Below are positions 33,178-46,673 of a stretch of DNA of 64,000 nucleotides, piece by piece. The position numbers and the translations under genes are program-made. The notes under the pieces were generated by a model. The model saw only the letters and a program-made list of their open reading frames with translations. It did no database searches and was not told the origin of the DNA. This stretch comes from Poa pratensis (Eukaryota > Streptophyta > Magnoliopsida > Poales > Poaceae): positions 24,014,999 to 24,078,998 of the forward strand of contig CAMZMU010000107.1 of NCBI GenBank assembly GCA_947311845.1, in the 5' to 3' direction. The number at the start of each line of letters is the position of its first letter. Position 1 is the first letter of the stretch.

Positions 33178-33240
33178 AAGGAGAGAGGTGGATGGGCCAA
33201 GAACAAAAGTGGTGTTATAGGCAGGAGAGAGATAGATTGT

Positions 33241-33253
33241 NNNNNNNNNNNNN
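33241..33253. other. Assembly gap of exactly 13 N
   Basis: Thirteen Ns. Optical-map hybrid scaffolding (Bionano) is known to insert a 13-N spacer where two contigs are inferred to overlap but are not merged. The flanking 16.8-kb duplication fits that. Confidence 0.99.
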
Positions 33254-35348
33254 AAAAGAATGTGAGGGTCTTTCGCGATAGTCCGCCTCACTGTCTCTCG
33301 CGTCGTCTATCTTGGCCCGTTTTCCGTTTTTTGAACTCGTGCGAATTTTCGTCTTAACTAATAAGATGTGGCAAACATTTTGAAACATTTTGCCTCCATT
33401 AGAAAAAGAAGATTCTAAGAAAGGCTCGCTTCTCGCCGGTTCGCCTGCCCATGTTCATACTATGTCACTGGGTGGAAAGTATTGCTACTATTGAAGAGTT
33501 TTTCTGGAGAAACCGCAGGAGATCTGCTACTCATTGCTATTGAAGAGTTTGGAAAGGAACTGAAAACGATAAGAACATGCGGCCTCGATCATTTCGCAAT
33601 GATACATCCACGCATGTGGTGTCACATCATGTGTCCAATTCTCCCGGCACGAACAAGTGGCAGGAATCGCCACCAACGACTACTCATGGGCCATGGCTGA
33701 TGGCTCTCTCTCACTATCGCCAGTCTAAACTATACTAGCTTGAAGATTGGTTTGTGGCATTGGCGTTGCTGGGCCTGGAACAGTAAGAACTAAGAACACG
33801 AGATGACAACCATCTTTTCGAGTGGCGATGTACATTTTTTCCCAAGGAACAGATATGTATCAATGCCCGGACTATTGTCAACTTCAGTCTTCAGTTTTAA
33901 ACTATACTTTCGGGATTCTCTCTGTTTCTTTGTGCAATTTCCCTATCCACGAGGACGATCTCTGGAAAGAGATGGTAAAACGAGGGAATATCCTTTGGTA
34001 CATTCCTCGCGCTAGTGCAGTGGTAGCAGGCTAGCAGCCATCACTTTTATCGAGAACCGTTAGCCATGTGCAAGATGCTAGAACGACAGCGCTTACGTGG
34101 CTCCAGCAATTCGTTACTAAAAGCTCTTTACTATTGTGACGAAAGTAATCTGCCAGTTAAACTAACCCTTCAATTTGTGGGTGTAGAGGGATTAGCTACG
34201 AATTGCTTTCTTGTGTAGGTCAGTCCATCTGGAACACAGCAATTTGTGGTCCTCTGGAACACCTGTGTCAAGTGTATGCTGTTGAATAGGTTTGGGGATA
34301 AGACGAACGACAAAAAAAAAGACATTTATTTTCTCTCTTAACTTTGGCAGAGTTTATGAATTTGACCTTTACATTCAACTCACTTATGACATATTTATAC
34401 TCCGACTCTAATAAAAATAGTTCTCCCTTTGTCACTAATTTAGTGTAAAGTTGTACTAAATCCGCGACACTTATTATTAATCCGCTCGAGGGGCCTTGCT
34501 CCCCGTTTCGAAAAAAACTTATTATTAATCAGAGGGAGTAGTATAATCAGTGGCCTGACGGTGGTTTCACATAAGCCAGCCTTGTTATGAAAAAAAAAAT
34601 CATAATAGATATATACAAATAACTATAACATAAGAACATTCCATATAGTCATTTGTTTGCGAAATCCATAAACTTCTGAACATGGTAGCACGGAATAATA
34701 GGGGAATTAAAGTGATTTTCTTACATTACTTATGAGTTTCTCAAATTCCTTGTTTTTTTCTACTAGCAATTCAGATTTTTTTAAACCCTTTTTTTTTGTA
34801 TGGTACATACATACACGTTTTTCCTCTACATCTTTTGATTTTGATTCTATCTACTTTTCAATTTATGTAGAAGCTAGATTTCTATATGTATATTTTTGCT
34901 CAGCTTAGACACAAAAATAAACCCAGCCCACGTTTAAAGGACATTCTTCTTTGATAAGTCTTTTGTCGCACCATGTACGACATGCGAAGTCCCACGAGTT
35001 CATTAAAAAAAAAGTCCCACGAGTCTACTTAGCGTATAAAGCAAATTTAATCTACGATGTGTTACACGAAGTTCTTATTAATGGAAGCTGAGAAAAAACT
35101 ATGCTTACTCAAATATGATTTTTATCATCAATTTGTCGGCTGATTTGTTCTGTGAGCGCTCCTTTGATTTGTAAGATAAGGAAAGTGCAGGAATAGGAAA
35201 GTCATAGGATTGGTATGACATGTATAATTGAATCCTATGGAAGAGAAAGTTTCTTTGATTGTGGTGAAAGAATTTTTCCGTGAGATTAGACCTCATGTTA
35301 TTTTCCTATTAAGTTTTGACTATAAGATTCCTATGAGAAATTTTCTTA

Positions 35349-36633
35349 GAGCTATAACACTGGACATACATAAACTTGTCCAGCATGTGCAAACTCATAC
35401 AACAACTTGTAACTTGGGGTGGAATGGTACACTAACTTGTCATCCGGTGCAATTTGGTCCAAAATCGTCCTGAGAGCGACACGTGGCATTGGTATTTTTA
35501 TAGAAAAACGCTTCACTTATCCCTATCGTAATATGTGCCCTTCCGTTGATCCATCGATCTCGCCGACTGAGCAACCAGGCGAGAAGAAACGACGGCCGAG
35601 CACGAGAGCTTCGCTCCTCTACGCGCACTGCTCCGTGCTCGGCCGTCGTTTCTTCTCGCCTGGTCGCCATCTGGTTCAAGAACCACCGCCAAGCTGGAAA
35701 ACCAAGCGGGTCGAGCTGACCAGTGACGACGGCATCGCCGTCGCGCACGGCGCCGAATCGCAGAAGCTCGTCTCAAGCTCCAACGGCGCGTACGCACGCC
35801 CCTGTAGATCGCCTCAAGACGGCCCGTCGGCATGCACATGGCCACGGGGATTCCCTGAACTAACAACCACCAATCCAACAGATAGTAATTTGACAAGCTA
35901 ACTAATCGAAGTTGTAGAACCTACTAATGGAAGCTGCAGACCATAGTAACTGAAATTATTTTGCAGAATGTATACTAGTTAATTCGAGCTAGAGGCAGAG
36001 CAGCTGCAGGGGGAGTTAATCGAAGCTGCATCTCACGGATTGGACAGCCAACCACGATCCTGGTGGCATTATATGGATGAGAAGGAGCGGAGGGGCTGCT
36101 CGGCGGGAGGCCAGGCGGCTTATCGCCGTGGAAGGTGCCACTCATCGTCGCCGGCGCCACGCCTTCTCTGCCAGGCTTGGGGTAGCCTTGACGCGTTTGT
36201 CGGCCGCCTTTACGTCGCCTTCGAGGAGCACGGCGCCAATCCCTTGCGCCGTCCGACTCTAGCTCCGTGATGTGAGGGACAGCCAGGACAATTTCGGCGG
36301 CAGTCGCAAATGCGCAGCGACTGTCGACATATTTCTTGAGCAGGCCATGATGTTCAACAGCCGCTCATGGCTGCTGCTCTATGGCGACGGCCACACGATG
36401 GTTGGCTCAGTCGGCGAGATCAATTGGGGATTAGTGCAAGGACACGAGGGTGATAGGGATATAAATAAAGGGGGTTTTCTATAAAAATACCAATGCCACG
36501 TGTCGCTCTCAGGACGATTTTGGACCAAATTGCACCGGATGACAAGTTAGTGTACCATTCCACCCAATTTACAAGTTGTTGTATGAGTTTGCACATGCTG
36601 GACAAGTTTATGTATGTACAGTGTTATTAGCTC
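35349..36633. mobile_element. Pack-MULE, copy 2
   Basis: Same element as 18529-19817, with the homeobox and ALOG fragments and the 31-bp inverted repeat. It has a few one-base deletions, for example one C lost after ACCACCGCC in the homeobox piece. Confidence 0.88.
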
Positions 36634-38950
36634 TTTTTCTTATGGGATATGATTCTATGAATCAAACGGCTTCGAAGGAAAAATTCACATAAGATTTTAA
36701 TCCTACACAAATCTTTTGATAATACTATGAATCAAAGGAGCCCTAAATATTGTTAGCTTTTGTACCAATGATAGTGCATGCTTGCCGCTTATGCCATTCC
36801 TCTGGAAATCTGAACATATATTGTTTGTTCTCTAGAACTACATTATTGTATATTTGTATTGTTTGTAAAATACAATTTTGGTGGATGCAATTTTTATGCT
36901 TGACTTTTTTTTTTTGAGGACTTTTATGCTTGACTTTATGTCCACATGGCACCAATTTTATGCTTCAGTCGCTGTTCCAACTAAGACCACATGTAATTAT
37001 AACCGTACTAGTAGTAAGTCCTTTTTTTTTTGGCAAACGTACTAATAGTCTAATAGCCACTGGCATAATCGATCACAATCCGCAAGTGTCCTTGAGATAT
37101 TTGTAGAATGGTGGGGCACTGTGAAAAAAGGCATCCACCACTTTTTTTTTTGACTTGGGACACTGACATTACATAAAACCTGAACGGTAGAATCACCGTA
37201 CAAAGCCCTGCTTACAACATCAGGGACAAGATCCACCCACATTTGCTAGCGACTGCGATAAATAAAATAAGAAGAGGATGTTGACTGTTCGATCGTTCTC
37301 CACGGCCGAAAGCCGACGAGACAAAAGGCATCTAGGATATTCTCCGGTTTATTCCGTAACACTGACAGAGGACAGTCAGCACTGGGTTTCAATCAAAAAG
37401 TACGGGGGCGTGAGAAGGACTGAAAGACAATTGGATTTTGAAAGAAGGCGCGAAGATATAAGAAATGATGGAGACAATTATAGTAGCAGCAACGCCCGTT
37501 ATATCGCCAAATAATACAATCGTCTTAAGAGGATAACAAACAAAAACATACAAACGTCATATTGTATGATGTGTCGCAAAAAAAAAATCGTAAAAATATA
37601 TACCAATATAAAAGCAAATTGTGTCACCCGATGACCTAATTGACTCAGACCATCTTAAAAGGATTGATCTAATGAATGATAAAGTATATAGTATGTCGGA
37701 ACGTTGCACTTGCACACCTTACGATCACTATCGCACTATTTATCCCCAAAATTACAGAACAAAATTATGATGTGTTTAATTCAGATGAAGTGAGCCCATC
37801 TCACTTGGTTAGGAAAGTGGATATACAACCCATCCACCCAGATTCAAGTCCTCACAAACACAGATTTGGGTTCTTATTTTTTTAAATGTGTTTAATTCTG
37901 CAATTTTATTAAAAAACTATTAATTGCACGCACAGGGTTGTCAGCGTTACCTAATATAAAGTAGTTTAAGTATGCAATGCTTTAGCATCCAAAAAAATGG
38001 TATTTTCGAAATGAGATAGAAACACTTAAAGGGAATTCTAGTGGTCCACTCAAAACCTCACTGGACAACACACAAAAACTCAACCGCGCAAAAGCATGTG
38101 CACACAAGAAAAAATACCCAAACTTAACCGCATACACATGCAACACGCCTAACTCAATGTCTCAGTGGCATACATCCATATCATGTGCACATACTAGCTA
38201 GGCTCGAGCATGTTACAAGCTTAATTTTTGTTTGGTTTTTATCTGATTAATCTAGAACTCATTTTTAAAACAACGCGCTCCCTCGTTGAGTTTCAATTAA
38301 AGACACCCTTGGTTTTACACAGCCAAAAGATAAAACACAAGAAACACAAAACGCAATAGAACCAATATTATCAGAACTTACCGACAACCTGAGGGCAAGC
38401 CATAACGAAAGCTCACACTGGTGCAACAAAACATAACTAAAGATCAAACTTGACTTCAAACTTATAGACATTTTGAGGACACCATATACACACACGAGAT
38501 ACCCCTGAATGAACATAACCAAATACTTTCAATTCGTCAGCCTTACAACTGTTGGAGCCCAACCATGTGAATTTGAGAAGATCTCGCGCATGCAACTTGA
38601 TCTTCTCGACACCCTCTTGAAGACTTTTTTGACCTTAGGTTTCCTACAACATCGCCCAACAATTAAGCATATTAATCTGGAACACTAGTTAGTTAATTAA
38701 ATGGACTGAGTCGATTTGCATCTACTGTTTGGAAAAAAAAACCTAGATCATTCGATCAGCAACCCATTTACCGGAGAGAAAAACTAGGGGCAGTGAGGCG
38801 AGAGGCGCTTTTGTCCACAGCCACGGCCATACCATGCCAAAACGGGGCCTTGGGCCGTGCCGATCGAATCCGCCACGTCCGCATCCGCGACCACGAGAGC
38901 GACCGCCCGGAGCCAAAGCGCTCGTGTCCCGGCCACATCCCCGGCGAGAA

Positions 38951-39017
38951 CCCCCCCCCCCCCCCCCCCCCCCCCCTCCTCCTCGGCCTCCTTCCCTTCG
39001 CCCGTCCGCTATATAAG
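38951..39017 (+). promoter_or_regulatory. Core promoter of SPX-MFS (copy 2): poly-C tract and TATA box
   Basis: C26 at 38951-38976 and TATATAAG at 39010-39017. The spacing to the TATA box is 8 bp shorter than in copy 1 because several bases in between differ. Confidence 0.7.
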
Positions 39018-39311
39018 TACCTCTCTCGCACCTCCCAAGCCGACCACAGATACAGCCGAACCTAGCCACCGCATTCGCAGATACTAGGCACAGACACGCG
39101 TACGCCATTGCCATTGCACCTCCCTCTTCCAGATTCCAGCCGCTTCGTCTCCTCGCGCCTGGTGCCTCCTTCCGCAAGGGTTTGCTGTGTATGTATGTGT
39201 TTTACGGCGCGTATCTGTTTCCTTTTTTTTGGTTTTGATTTTTGTTTGTGGAAGCTGTGTTCTGAATGCGTGATTGATTTTGTTGGTGCGAGCAGGCACG
39301 ATCGGTGCGTC

Positions 39312-39332
39312 GATTTGTTGATGGCCATCTAA
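39312..39332 (+). promoter_or_regulatory. miR827-like site, copy 2
   Basis: Identical to 22505-22525, including the ATG GCC ATC TAA mini-uORF. Confidence 0.7.
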
Positions 39333-40240
39333 ATTGAGGAGATTGTTCCGCGCGAAGAGAGGGGAAGGGATCGACCGATCGAGGGAAGGAAGGAGCCGCC
39401 GAAGAACACACGCGGTAACCAATCTACTCTATTTCTAGCGTCTTGTTCGAAACAGAATTATACTCATTTTTATTCAGAAGAATTGCGTTGCGCTTGGCGT
39501 GTCTCTATGGGCTTTCATTTTGGATTCACCCAAGTTCTTTTCATTACACTGGAACACCTTTCTGATCGATGATTTTTTCGAGCGAAATTTCGAACACCTT
39601 TTTCTGATTAATAATGCCAGAATCCTTTTCACGCTCCCACTGTCTCGTCAAACTGCATTTTGGCCATGGTTCACAAAATCTTAGGAGTATCACTAGGAGG
39701 ATAGGCTATCCTCCTGAGTTAGGGGATGCTTTCTTAAGTTTATTTAGGAATTAAGAGAACCATGATACTGACAAGAGAAGCAGAACACCTTGTTTTCCTA
39801 GAGCAATTTTAGTTTTCTTGATGTGTCACCCTCGGCCTCTCTTGGTCGTTTACTGGTTCACTTTCCTGTAGTACACTAACGAGAGTACATAACGAAAACA
39901 AGGAAAACAACTGCACCTTTCTAGTACACTGCTATGTGGGTGATCTATTTCTTCCGAATAGGCACGTGCTTTGCGAGGCCTATCAGCAAAGGAATTCTGC
40001 CTACTTGCACAAGGAGTGCCATACGAAAGGTGCCTAGCTCTTGGGAGACCTTTGAGACATTTATTATATGTTTCTGAATCCTCAGTTGCCCTCTCCAGGG
40101 TTTTTGTCCGGTTATGTCACTAGACGATTCTGTGCCATCTTGCTACGTGTCCCATCCTTTTTTGGAGCTGTCTCAAATATCTTAAACCTTTTTTCCAGAC
40201 ATGTTAACATTATCTTAGGTTCTCCACTTATTAAAAGCTA

Positions 40241-40399
40241 CTCCTCCGTTTCACAATATAAGATGTTTTAGACTTTTTCCACATTCACATGTGTACACAT
40301 GTATCTAGACATGTTTAGTGTATATGTACACTTAGTTTGGTCTGAATCTAGACAACATGTGTATCACCTAAAACATCTTATATTTTGGAACGGAGGGAG
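40241..40399. mobile_element. Stowaway MITE in leader intron, copy 2
   Basis: Same element as 23434-23593; the left terminus reads CTCCTCCG with one C missing. Confidence 0.9.
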
Positions 40400-40667
40400 T
40401 ATGTCTTTTGTCCATTTAAGCACTGACATGTCTGGTTTTGGCACTTCCTGTGTGCATTTTGTCTTAAGCTCGACAAGATCTTTTGCTGAAAGCTACGTAT
40501 TAGCAATGTATGACTATCTCAATTTCCGACACTTGAACCAATAAGCTGGCTGGTGATCCGAAGTGTTAACTGAATCAAAGTACTGTACTTGAGTTGATTG
40601 GTACTACCCTCACTACTGTGATGCTAACAATTTTGTTCTATTTTATTTCAGGTAGTGAAACGCCAAG

Positions 40668-43600
40668 ATGGTTAATTTCGGGAAGATATTGGTGTCGGAT
40701 CAATTGGAAGAGTGGAAAGAGTATGTTGCTTTGCTACTCCGAAATTATCGAGTTCCCTCACATTTCACTGTTATGACTACATCGACTAGATATGCATAAA
40801 CTAGGCGTTACAGTTTTATTTGACTAGATATGCATAAACTAGGTATTACAATTTTTTAATATTTAATCAGATAAGCTTGTTTGGTGATGATGTGGAATCT
40901 TATGACTTCTTTGTTTACTATTTCTAGATACTACATTAATTACAAAATGATGAAGAAAAAGGTAAAACAGTATGTCCAGCAGACACAAAATGGTGGAAGA
41001 AACCATGAACAGGTTCTTAAAGAGTTCTCAAGGATGCTTGACGATCAGGTAAAACTCCGCTGAGTTGCTGATGCATTCCTTTAAACATAAATGTTTATCT
41101 TTTTGTTGCCTCACACCATGTGTGTCCATATATGTTTCTTCGTTTGCAGATAGAAAAGGTTGTGCTCTTTCTACTGACACAGCAAGGTCATCTTGCTAGC
41201 AGGATCGAGAAATTGGGAGAACAGCGTGCCCTACTTACGGAACAGTCCGATATATCACAAGTTTCTCAAGTGCGAGAGGCTTATAGGCAAGTTGGGCTTG
41301 ATCTTGTGAAGCTCCTTAGATTTGTCGATATGAATGCTACTGGAATCCGTAAGATACTTAAGAAGTTCGATAAGCGCTTCGGCTATACATTTACGGACTA
41401 TTACGTCTCAACTCGTGCGAACCATCCTTATTCTCAGCTTCAGCCGATCTTCAAGCAAGTGGTAATGTCAATTTCTTGCATCTTCAATTCATATGTGTGG
41501 CTTTAGTGCATTGGTTTTGATGGTGTCTGTCCTTGATTGAGTCCCTTGATCCTTCATCATCTTTTGCACTAATGATGAAGTTGTGAATGCAGGGTATTGT
41601 AGCTGTTGCTGGTGCTTTAACACGTAATCTCGCATCCCTGCAAAATCACCAAGGAAGCTTTTCGTCGATCTATGACCACCCATCAATTACCTTGAAGGTC
41701 TCTTCTGGGTCTTCTGCTGGTTCCGTAATCAGACAATATTTCTCATATCCTCTAACAAAGGAAATCTGTACTCCTTTTCTGTATGTGCAGGACCCTGTCA
41801 TAGAACAAATAAATCATTCAATACAGAAACTCACGCACTCCACAACCTTCCTGAAATTCCTCGGGCAACACGCGCTCATTGTTCCACAAGATGTGCAAAC
41901 TAGCTCAGACGAACTTGTCGATGACCAGAGCTACCATTTCATGTCGCTGATGCTCAACCTAGTGAACACATTTCTCTACATGGTGAACACATATATCATC
42001 GTTCCGACAGCAGATGACTATTCAGTGAGCCTTGGCGCAGCGGCAACCGTCTGCGGTGTAATTATCGGGTCAATGGCTGTTGCCCAAGTGTTTTCTTCAG
42101 TTTATTTCAGTGCCTGGTCGAATAGATCGTACTTCAGACCCCTCGTATTCAGTAGCATCATGCTGTTTTTAGGGAACCTGCTGTATGCTTTGGCGTATGA
42201 TCTGAATTCCATAACTGTTCTCATACTTGGACGGCTACTCTGCGGGTACGTATTTATTTTCGACTCTCTAATTTACTTGTGTCATGTTCAGTTTCTGCTT
42301 TGATAGGGTGCAATATCGTAAAATGTTTTTTTCTGGACGGTCACATTGGCAACACTGTGTTCAGGTTGGGTTCTGCAAGAGCTGTGAATCGTCGGTATAT
42401 CAGCGACTGCGTGCCTCTCAAAATCAGGCTGAAAGCCTCTGCAGGATTTGTCAGTGCTAGTGCACTTGGAATGGCCTGCGGTCCTGCACTTGCCGGTTTG
42501 CTGCAGATAGAGTTCAAGATCTATGGAGTCACATTTAATCAGAACACCTTGCCTGGATGGGTCATGTGCATTGCTTGGGTTGTCAACTTGATTTGGCTGT
42601 GGATTTCATTTAAAGAGCCGGATCACATCACTGAAGAAAATGCAGCCAACACGCGGTCAACTGATTCCGGTAAACTAACTCCCTTAATTTAAGTTCTTTT
42701 TTTTTGGAACAATATTTACTAGCAACTCTTGCCATGGTCACAAAACTTATTTTCTGGGCGCAGTTGTTAAGTTAAATTGTTTGTCATAACAGGCCATCGC
42801 CCAAGTGATAATTTGGAGGATGGTTTATCACAGCCTTTGCTCATAGAGGCAATGGAGACGCAGGATGAAATTGTAGAGGATAATGACGATAAGGAAGAAA
42901 ACACTAAAGAGTGCCATAAGCCAGCAACATCGCTTGCTGCAGCATACAGATTGCTCACGCCCTCTGTGAAGGTTTCCCCTCATCATCCCTTGAATCTGAT
43001 CATTTTTTGCTGTTGGGTGTACCAGCTTCGTTTGCATCGGCTTACATACATGTTGCTGTTCACGATATATCAGGTGCAGTTATTGATCTATTTCATGCTC
43101 AAGTTCACAATGGAGATTCTACTCTCGGAGTCGAGTGTTGTCACTACGTTCTATTTTAACTGGTCCACGGGTAGTGTGGCCATCTTTCTAGCTGTTCTTG
43201 GGCTGACAGTTCTTCCGGTCAATATCATCGTCGGAAGCTACGTTACCAACTTGTTTGAAGACAGGTAACTCGTACGCTCCTTACACTGTAGGTGCTAGAG
43301 CGATTCTCGTTTGAAGTGGGCCACTGTAATTCTCATAATTTTTCATCCCCTTTCTTTCTTCCCTGAAGGCAAATTTTGTTGGCGTCTGAATTCATGGTCC
43401 TGATCGGCATCGCCGCGAGCTTCCATTTCACCTCTAGCTACTCCGTTCCACAATACGTCGCATCGGCTATCATCACGTTTGTGTTCGCCGAGGTGCTCGA
43501 AGGTAAGAACCTAACTGTTAATCTACGCCAACGTGAAGTCTGAATATGGCGAGGCGCCCGGAAACTAGCATTGCCTTGATTTCTGACCTTGTCTGAATGA

Positions 43601-43848
43601 ACATCGCAGGGGTCAACCTGTCCCTCCTTTCCCGGGTGATGTCGTCGAGGCTTTCCCGGGGCACCTACAACGGCGGGCTCCTCTCGACGGAGGCTGGGAC
43701 GCTGGCCCGTGTCAGTGCTGACGTGACGATCACCGCGGCGGGGTATCTGGGGCAGAGCCAACTCTTGAATGCCACCCTGCTCCCGTCCTTGGTCATCTGC
43801 CTAATCTCCATCGCCGCGACATTCGGCACTTACAACAGCCTATATTGA
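40668..43848 (+). CDS. SPX-MFS: SPX-MFS vacuolar phosphate transporter (PHT5 type), copy 2, intact
   Basis: Exons: 40668-40720, 40928-41048, 41150-41461, 41593-41697, 41791-42245, 42365-42669, 42793-42971, 43074-43264, 43369-43502, 43610-43848. They sum to 2,094 nt, 697 aa, the usual size for grass SPX-MFS proteins, with all junctions GT-AG and in phase. It starts [18 protein letters not shown] (SPX domain) and ends TYNSLY. A hydrophilic acidic loop ([15 protein letters not shown]) separates the two halves of the MFS domain, as in the family. The role is loading of phosphate into the vacuole, gated by inositol pyrophosphate sensing in the SPX domain. The leader has the miR827-like site, so regulation by phosphate status is likely. 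This is the better gene model of the two. Confidence 0.93.
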
Positions 43849-45801
43849 GGGATGATTCCATCGACGACACCGATCATTGTATGCGGGACAGCAAGCTGCT
43901 GTCTGAAGCTTTGCAGTGACGCTGTAGATGTTAGGCCGTCGCTGCTTCTGTCATGTATGGAAGCTTGTGGCAAACGAGCTACCAGATGTTGTAGCAGTCA
44001 CACGTCAAATAAAAGGAAAGAACCGATCCATCCAGTCCAATGCTCCAAACAACAAAATGTGTACTAGTCTGGTCAGAAAGCCAGTAAGGTAAAAAGGCAC
44101 CGCGTTCAGCAAGAAGCGTGCAGAGATCCGGAGAAGAAAGCGCCACGGCAAAGTTTTTTTTTTTTTTTTTTTGAAATTAGCGCCACGGCAAAGTTAAGCG
44201 AAGGCAACGGGTGGGTTTTGCCGTTTCGGTGGTTAGGCTTTCTTTCCGCACGCTCCTGGCATGCTCACACCGTTGCTTGATGCATTCAAGCTTGTAACAG
44301 AACATTTCTATAAAAAAAAAACTTGTAACAGAGCAGGCCTTAGCTATTGCCGATTTTTACAGGTCTCATTATCGTAGCGTGCTTGCATCTGGTGTTGAAA
44401 CTGGGGGGCAATTTGGGTAGGATCTAACATTAGATCGGATTTATGAGATCACTTTTATTTAATAGACAAAACATGTTCAAATATTCTCAGAAAAATTCAC
44501 AACACTCATCCATGTTATATATGCAATGCCAAAAAAATTCTTCAAATTCGACCTAGACTAAGAGAGATAAAAAAGAGAAACTTTGGTTCGCCTCATCCAT
44601 GAGGAGATTGCGCAGCGCGCATACGCCTTCACCGATGACTCGGGAGACCGGAGTACCTAGGCTCTAGATGGCCCCTTCTTTTCTCTTTTTTCTCCGGACT
44701 TAGGGCAAAAACCGATGTAAATTCGTTGTTCCTTCTAATCCAATGGCAGAGCGTCTACCTTTTCCCCTCAAAAAATAGTGTGAACAACTATTTACCAAAA
44801 GATGGCACAATTCACAATATAATTTGGACACGATGTTTTGGCTCATAGAAATACACAACATCATTATACAGGAAATGCATTTTAAAAACATTTTAAAATG
44901 TCAAAAAAAATCAGAAATAAATTTCAGGTGTATCTCTAGACATTTTATGTTGGCACACAAAGTTTCACGAAAAAATAATATTTTCTGCTCTTTATAAAAA
45001 GACAATTTCGGTGCTTCAAAATGACTTTTTTGGAGACATTTTTTTTGTCTTTTTTAAAGTTGTTACAAAAAATATCTTTTTTGGCAAAATTTTGTGTGTT
45101 AACATTAAATGTCCGAATATACATCCGTTTATTTTGGAAAAAATTACATTGCAATTTTTTTTTCCAGAATAGGAGCATCTAGTCCTGCGATCTAAAATAG
45201 ATTTCAGTGTAATTTAGCTTTTTGGTTTTTATAATTGCATGGTCGACACAAAGTAAACAATTTTAATCTGTTTTCTTAACATAAGCTGGGCCTCGAAGGA
45301 CCCAGAGAGTTTTTAATTCTTTCAAAGCGGTGGAGGTACAAAGCTCAACAAAGAACTCAAGAAAATTCAGTTTACAAACAGGTCACTAAAACAAGGAGGA
45401 CCCTAACTCTAGATCTAAGATTACAGTTGGGCCTTGAAATAACCTTTGCCGAGAACGTGCCGGACACCGGCGACGGAACCAATTGGGGCGACTGGAACGC
45501 CACGCCTCCTCGCACCGGAGGAAGGAGAGATAGACTCCAAACCGAGAACATACTGCTCCCAAGTCCCATTCGGCAACCAAGCCGAGAGATAACAGGAGCA
45601 ACAAGGCTCAACTTGGCCGCCTTTCGGCCATTTGGCAAAATCTTTAAGGCCAGCAGAAGCCCAAACCTTGTCGTCGATGTTGGAGAATCACAACCCAGTT
45701 GCAGGAACTGGAGCTTCTCTTTGATCTTCCCAACCTCCACCGCCACAACAGCTGCAAGGAAAGATGAACAAGAGGGGAACAAGGGGACCTCCATTCAGAT
45801 C
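43849..45801. other. Downstream of SPX-MFS copy 2; same content as 27,039-28,990
   Basis: Holds the same 3' UTR, micro-insertions, foldback element and unclassified minus-strand element as copy 1. No additional feature is seen. Confidence 0.5.
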
Positions 45802-45817
45802 AACTAAGGAGACCACC

Positions 45818-46657
45818 TGACTCAATCGTTGGTGTTTGGTCCCTACGTGTTGAGAAAAAAGAAAGAGAGGCGGCGGCCTAGGGTTTCAACTCTAGCCGTC
45901 GCCGCCGCGCCATCTGCATCTTCATCGTCGCCTTCGTCTAAGAATTGACGGGTCCTCACCTCCTCTAGGTGCCGCTCTGGCACTAGGAGGGGTGGGGACC
46001 TCGGACCTGCGCATGGCGCTATACAAAGGTTATTAATGTTAGAGCTTGGTTTTGGTTGTTGCCTTTTTCGTCAATGGAGATGGCATCGTCTGCAATAAGT
46101 GATCTTCCGCACTTCGTTCGTCGGCGAGATCTCCTTCCCGACGTCAATGGTGGCTTTGGAAGATCAAGTTTGTGTAGGTATGGTTTTTCAGATCTTGCTT
46201 CGCCAGATCAATCTTGGATTGTTTCTCATGGTTGCCGCGAGGAGGTTTGTCCTCGCATTATCTATTCCGGCTACTACGTCTTCGGCAATGGTGATTCGTT
46301 CTCTCGGCTCCCAACGACGTCGACAAAGTGGCTCGGTTATTTGTCCCTGGAATATCGGTGGTGGTGCTCTTGCCGATGTTGCTTGATTATTTTAATGGCT
46401 GCGTGCGTGCACAAAGCCTTGACATTGCGGCTCAAAATTAAAAGGGGAGAACCTTCGTTGGTATTTACAGGTCTGTGGTTTGGTGTTTTTGGCGTTGTTC
46501 TACGGCTGCCTTCAGAAAAGTACAAGATTGTGTCATGGAAGAAGAAAGAGATTGAAGATCTCATAGATTTGCTCGTCTCTTTTAGTATTGTTTTTGTAAT
46601 CGATGTAATCGTGTACTCTTTGCTGTTTAATATATATGAAAAAATTCAAAAAAAAAT
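45818..46657 (+). mobile_element. Non-autonomous LINE-like retroposon with 16-bp TSD (copy 2)
   Basis: Same insertion as 29007-29847. The duplication AACTAAGGAGACCACC is at 45802-45817 and 46658-46673. It differs from copy 1 by a few bases (GATTATTTTAAT for GATTAATTTAAT; CGATGTAATCG for CGATATAATCG). Confidence 0.82.
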
Positions 46658-46673
46658 AACTAAGGAGACCACC

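Larger units (their letters stand above)
16423..33240. repeat. Copy 1 of a 16.8-kb near-identical duplication (end of contig 1)
   Basis: 16,423-33,240 (16,818 bp) aligns collinearly with 33,254-50,075 (16,822 bp). The last base before the N gap corresponds to the interior base 50,075. The first base after the gap corresponds to the interior base 16,423. Differences I saw are mostly single-base indels plus scattered substitutions. See the findings: an unmerged contig overlap is the best explanation. Confidence 0.95.

Noticed and set aside
23862..43848. Real tandem duplication of SPX-MFS
   Set aside because: The duplication borders coincide with contig ends and a 13-N gap, so an assembly overlap explains it better.
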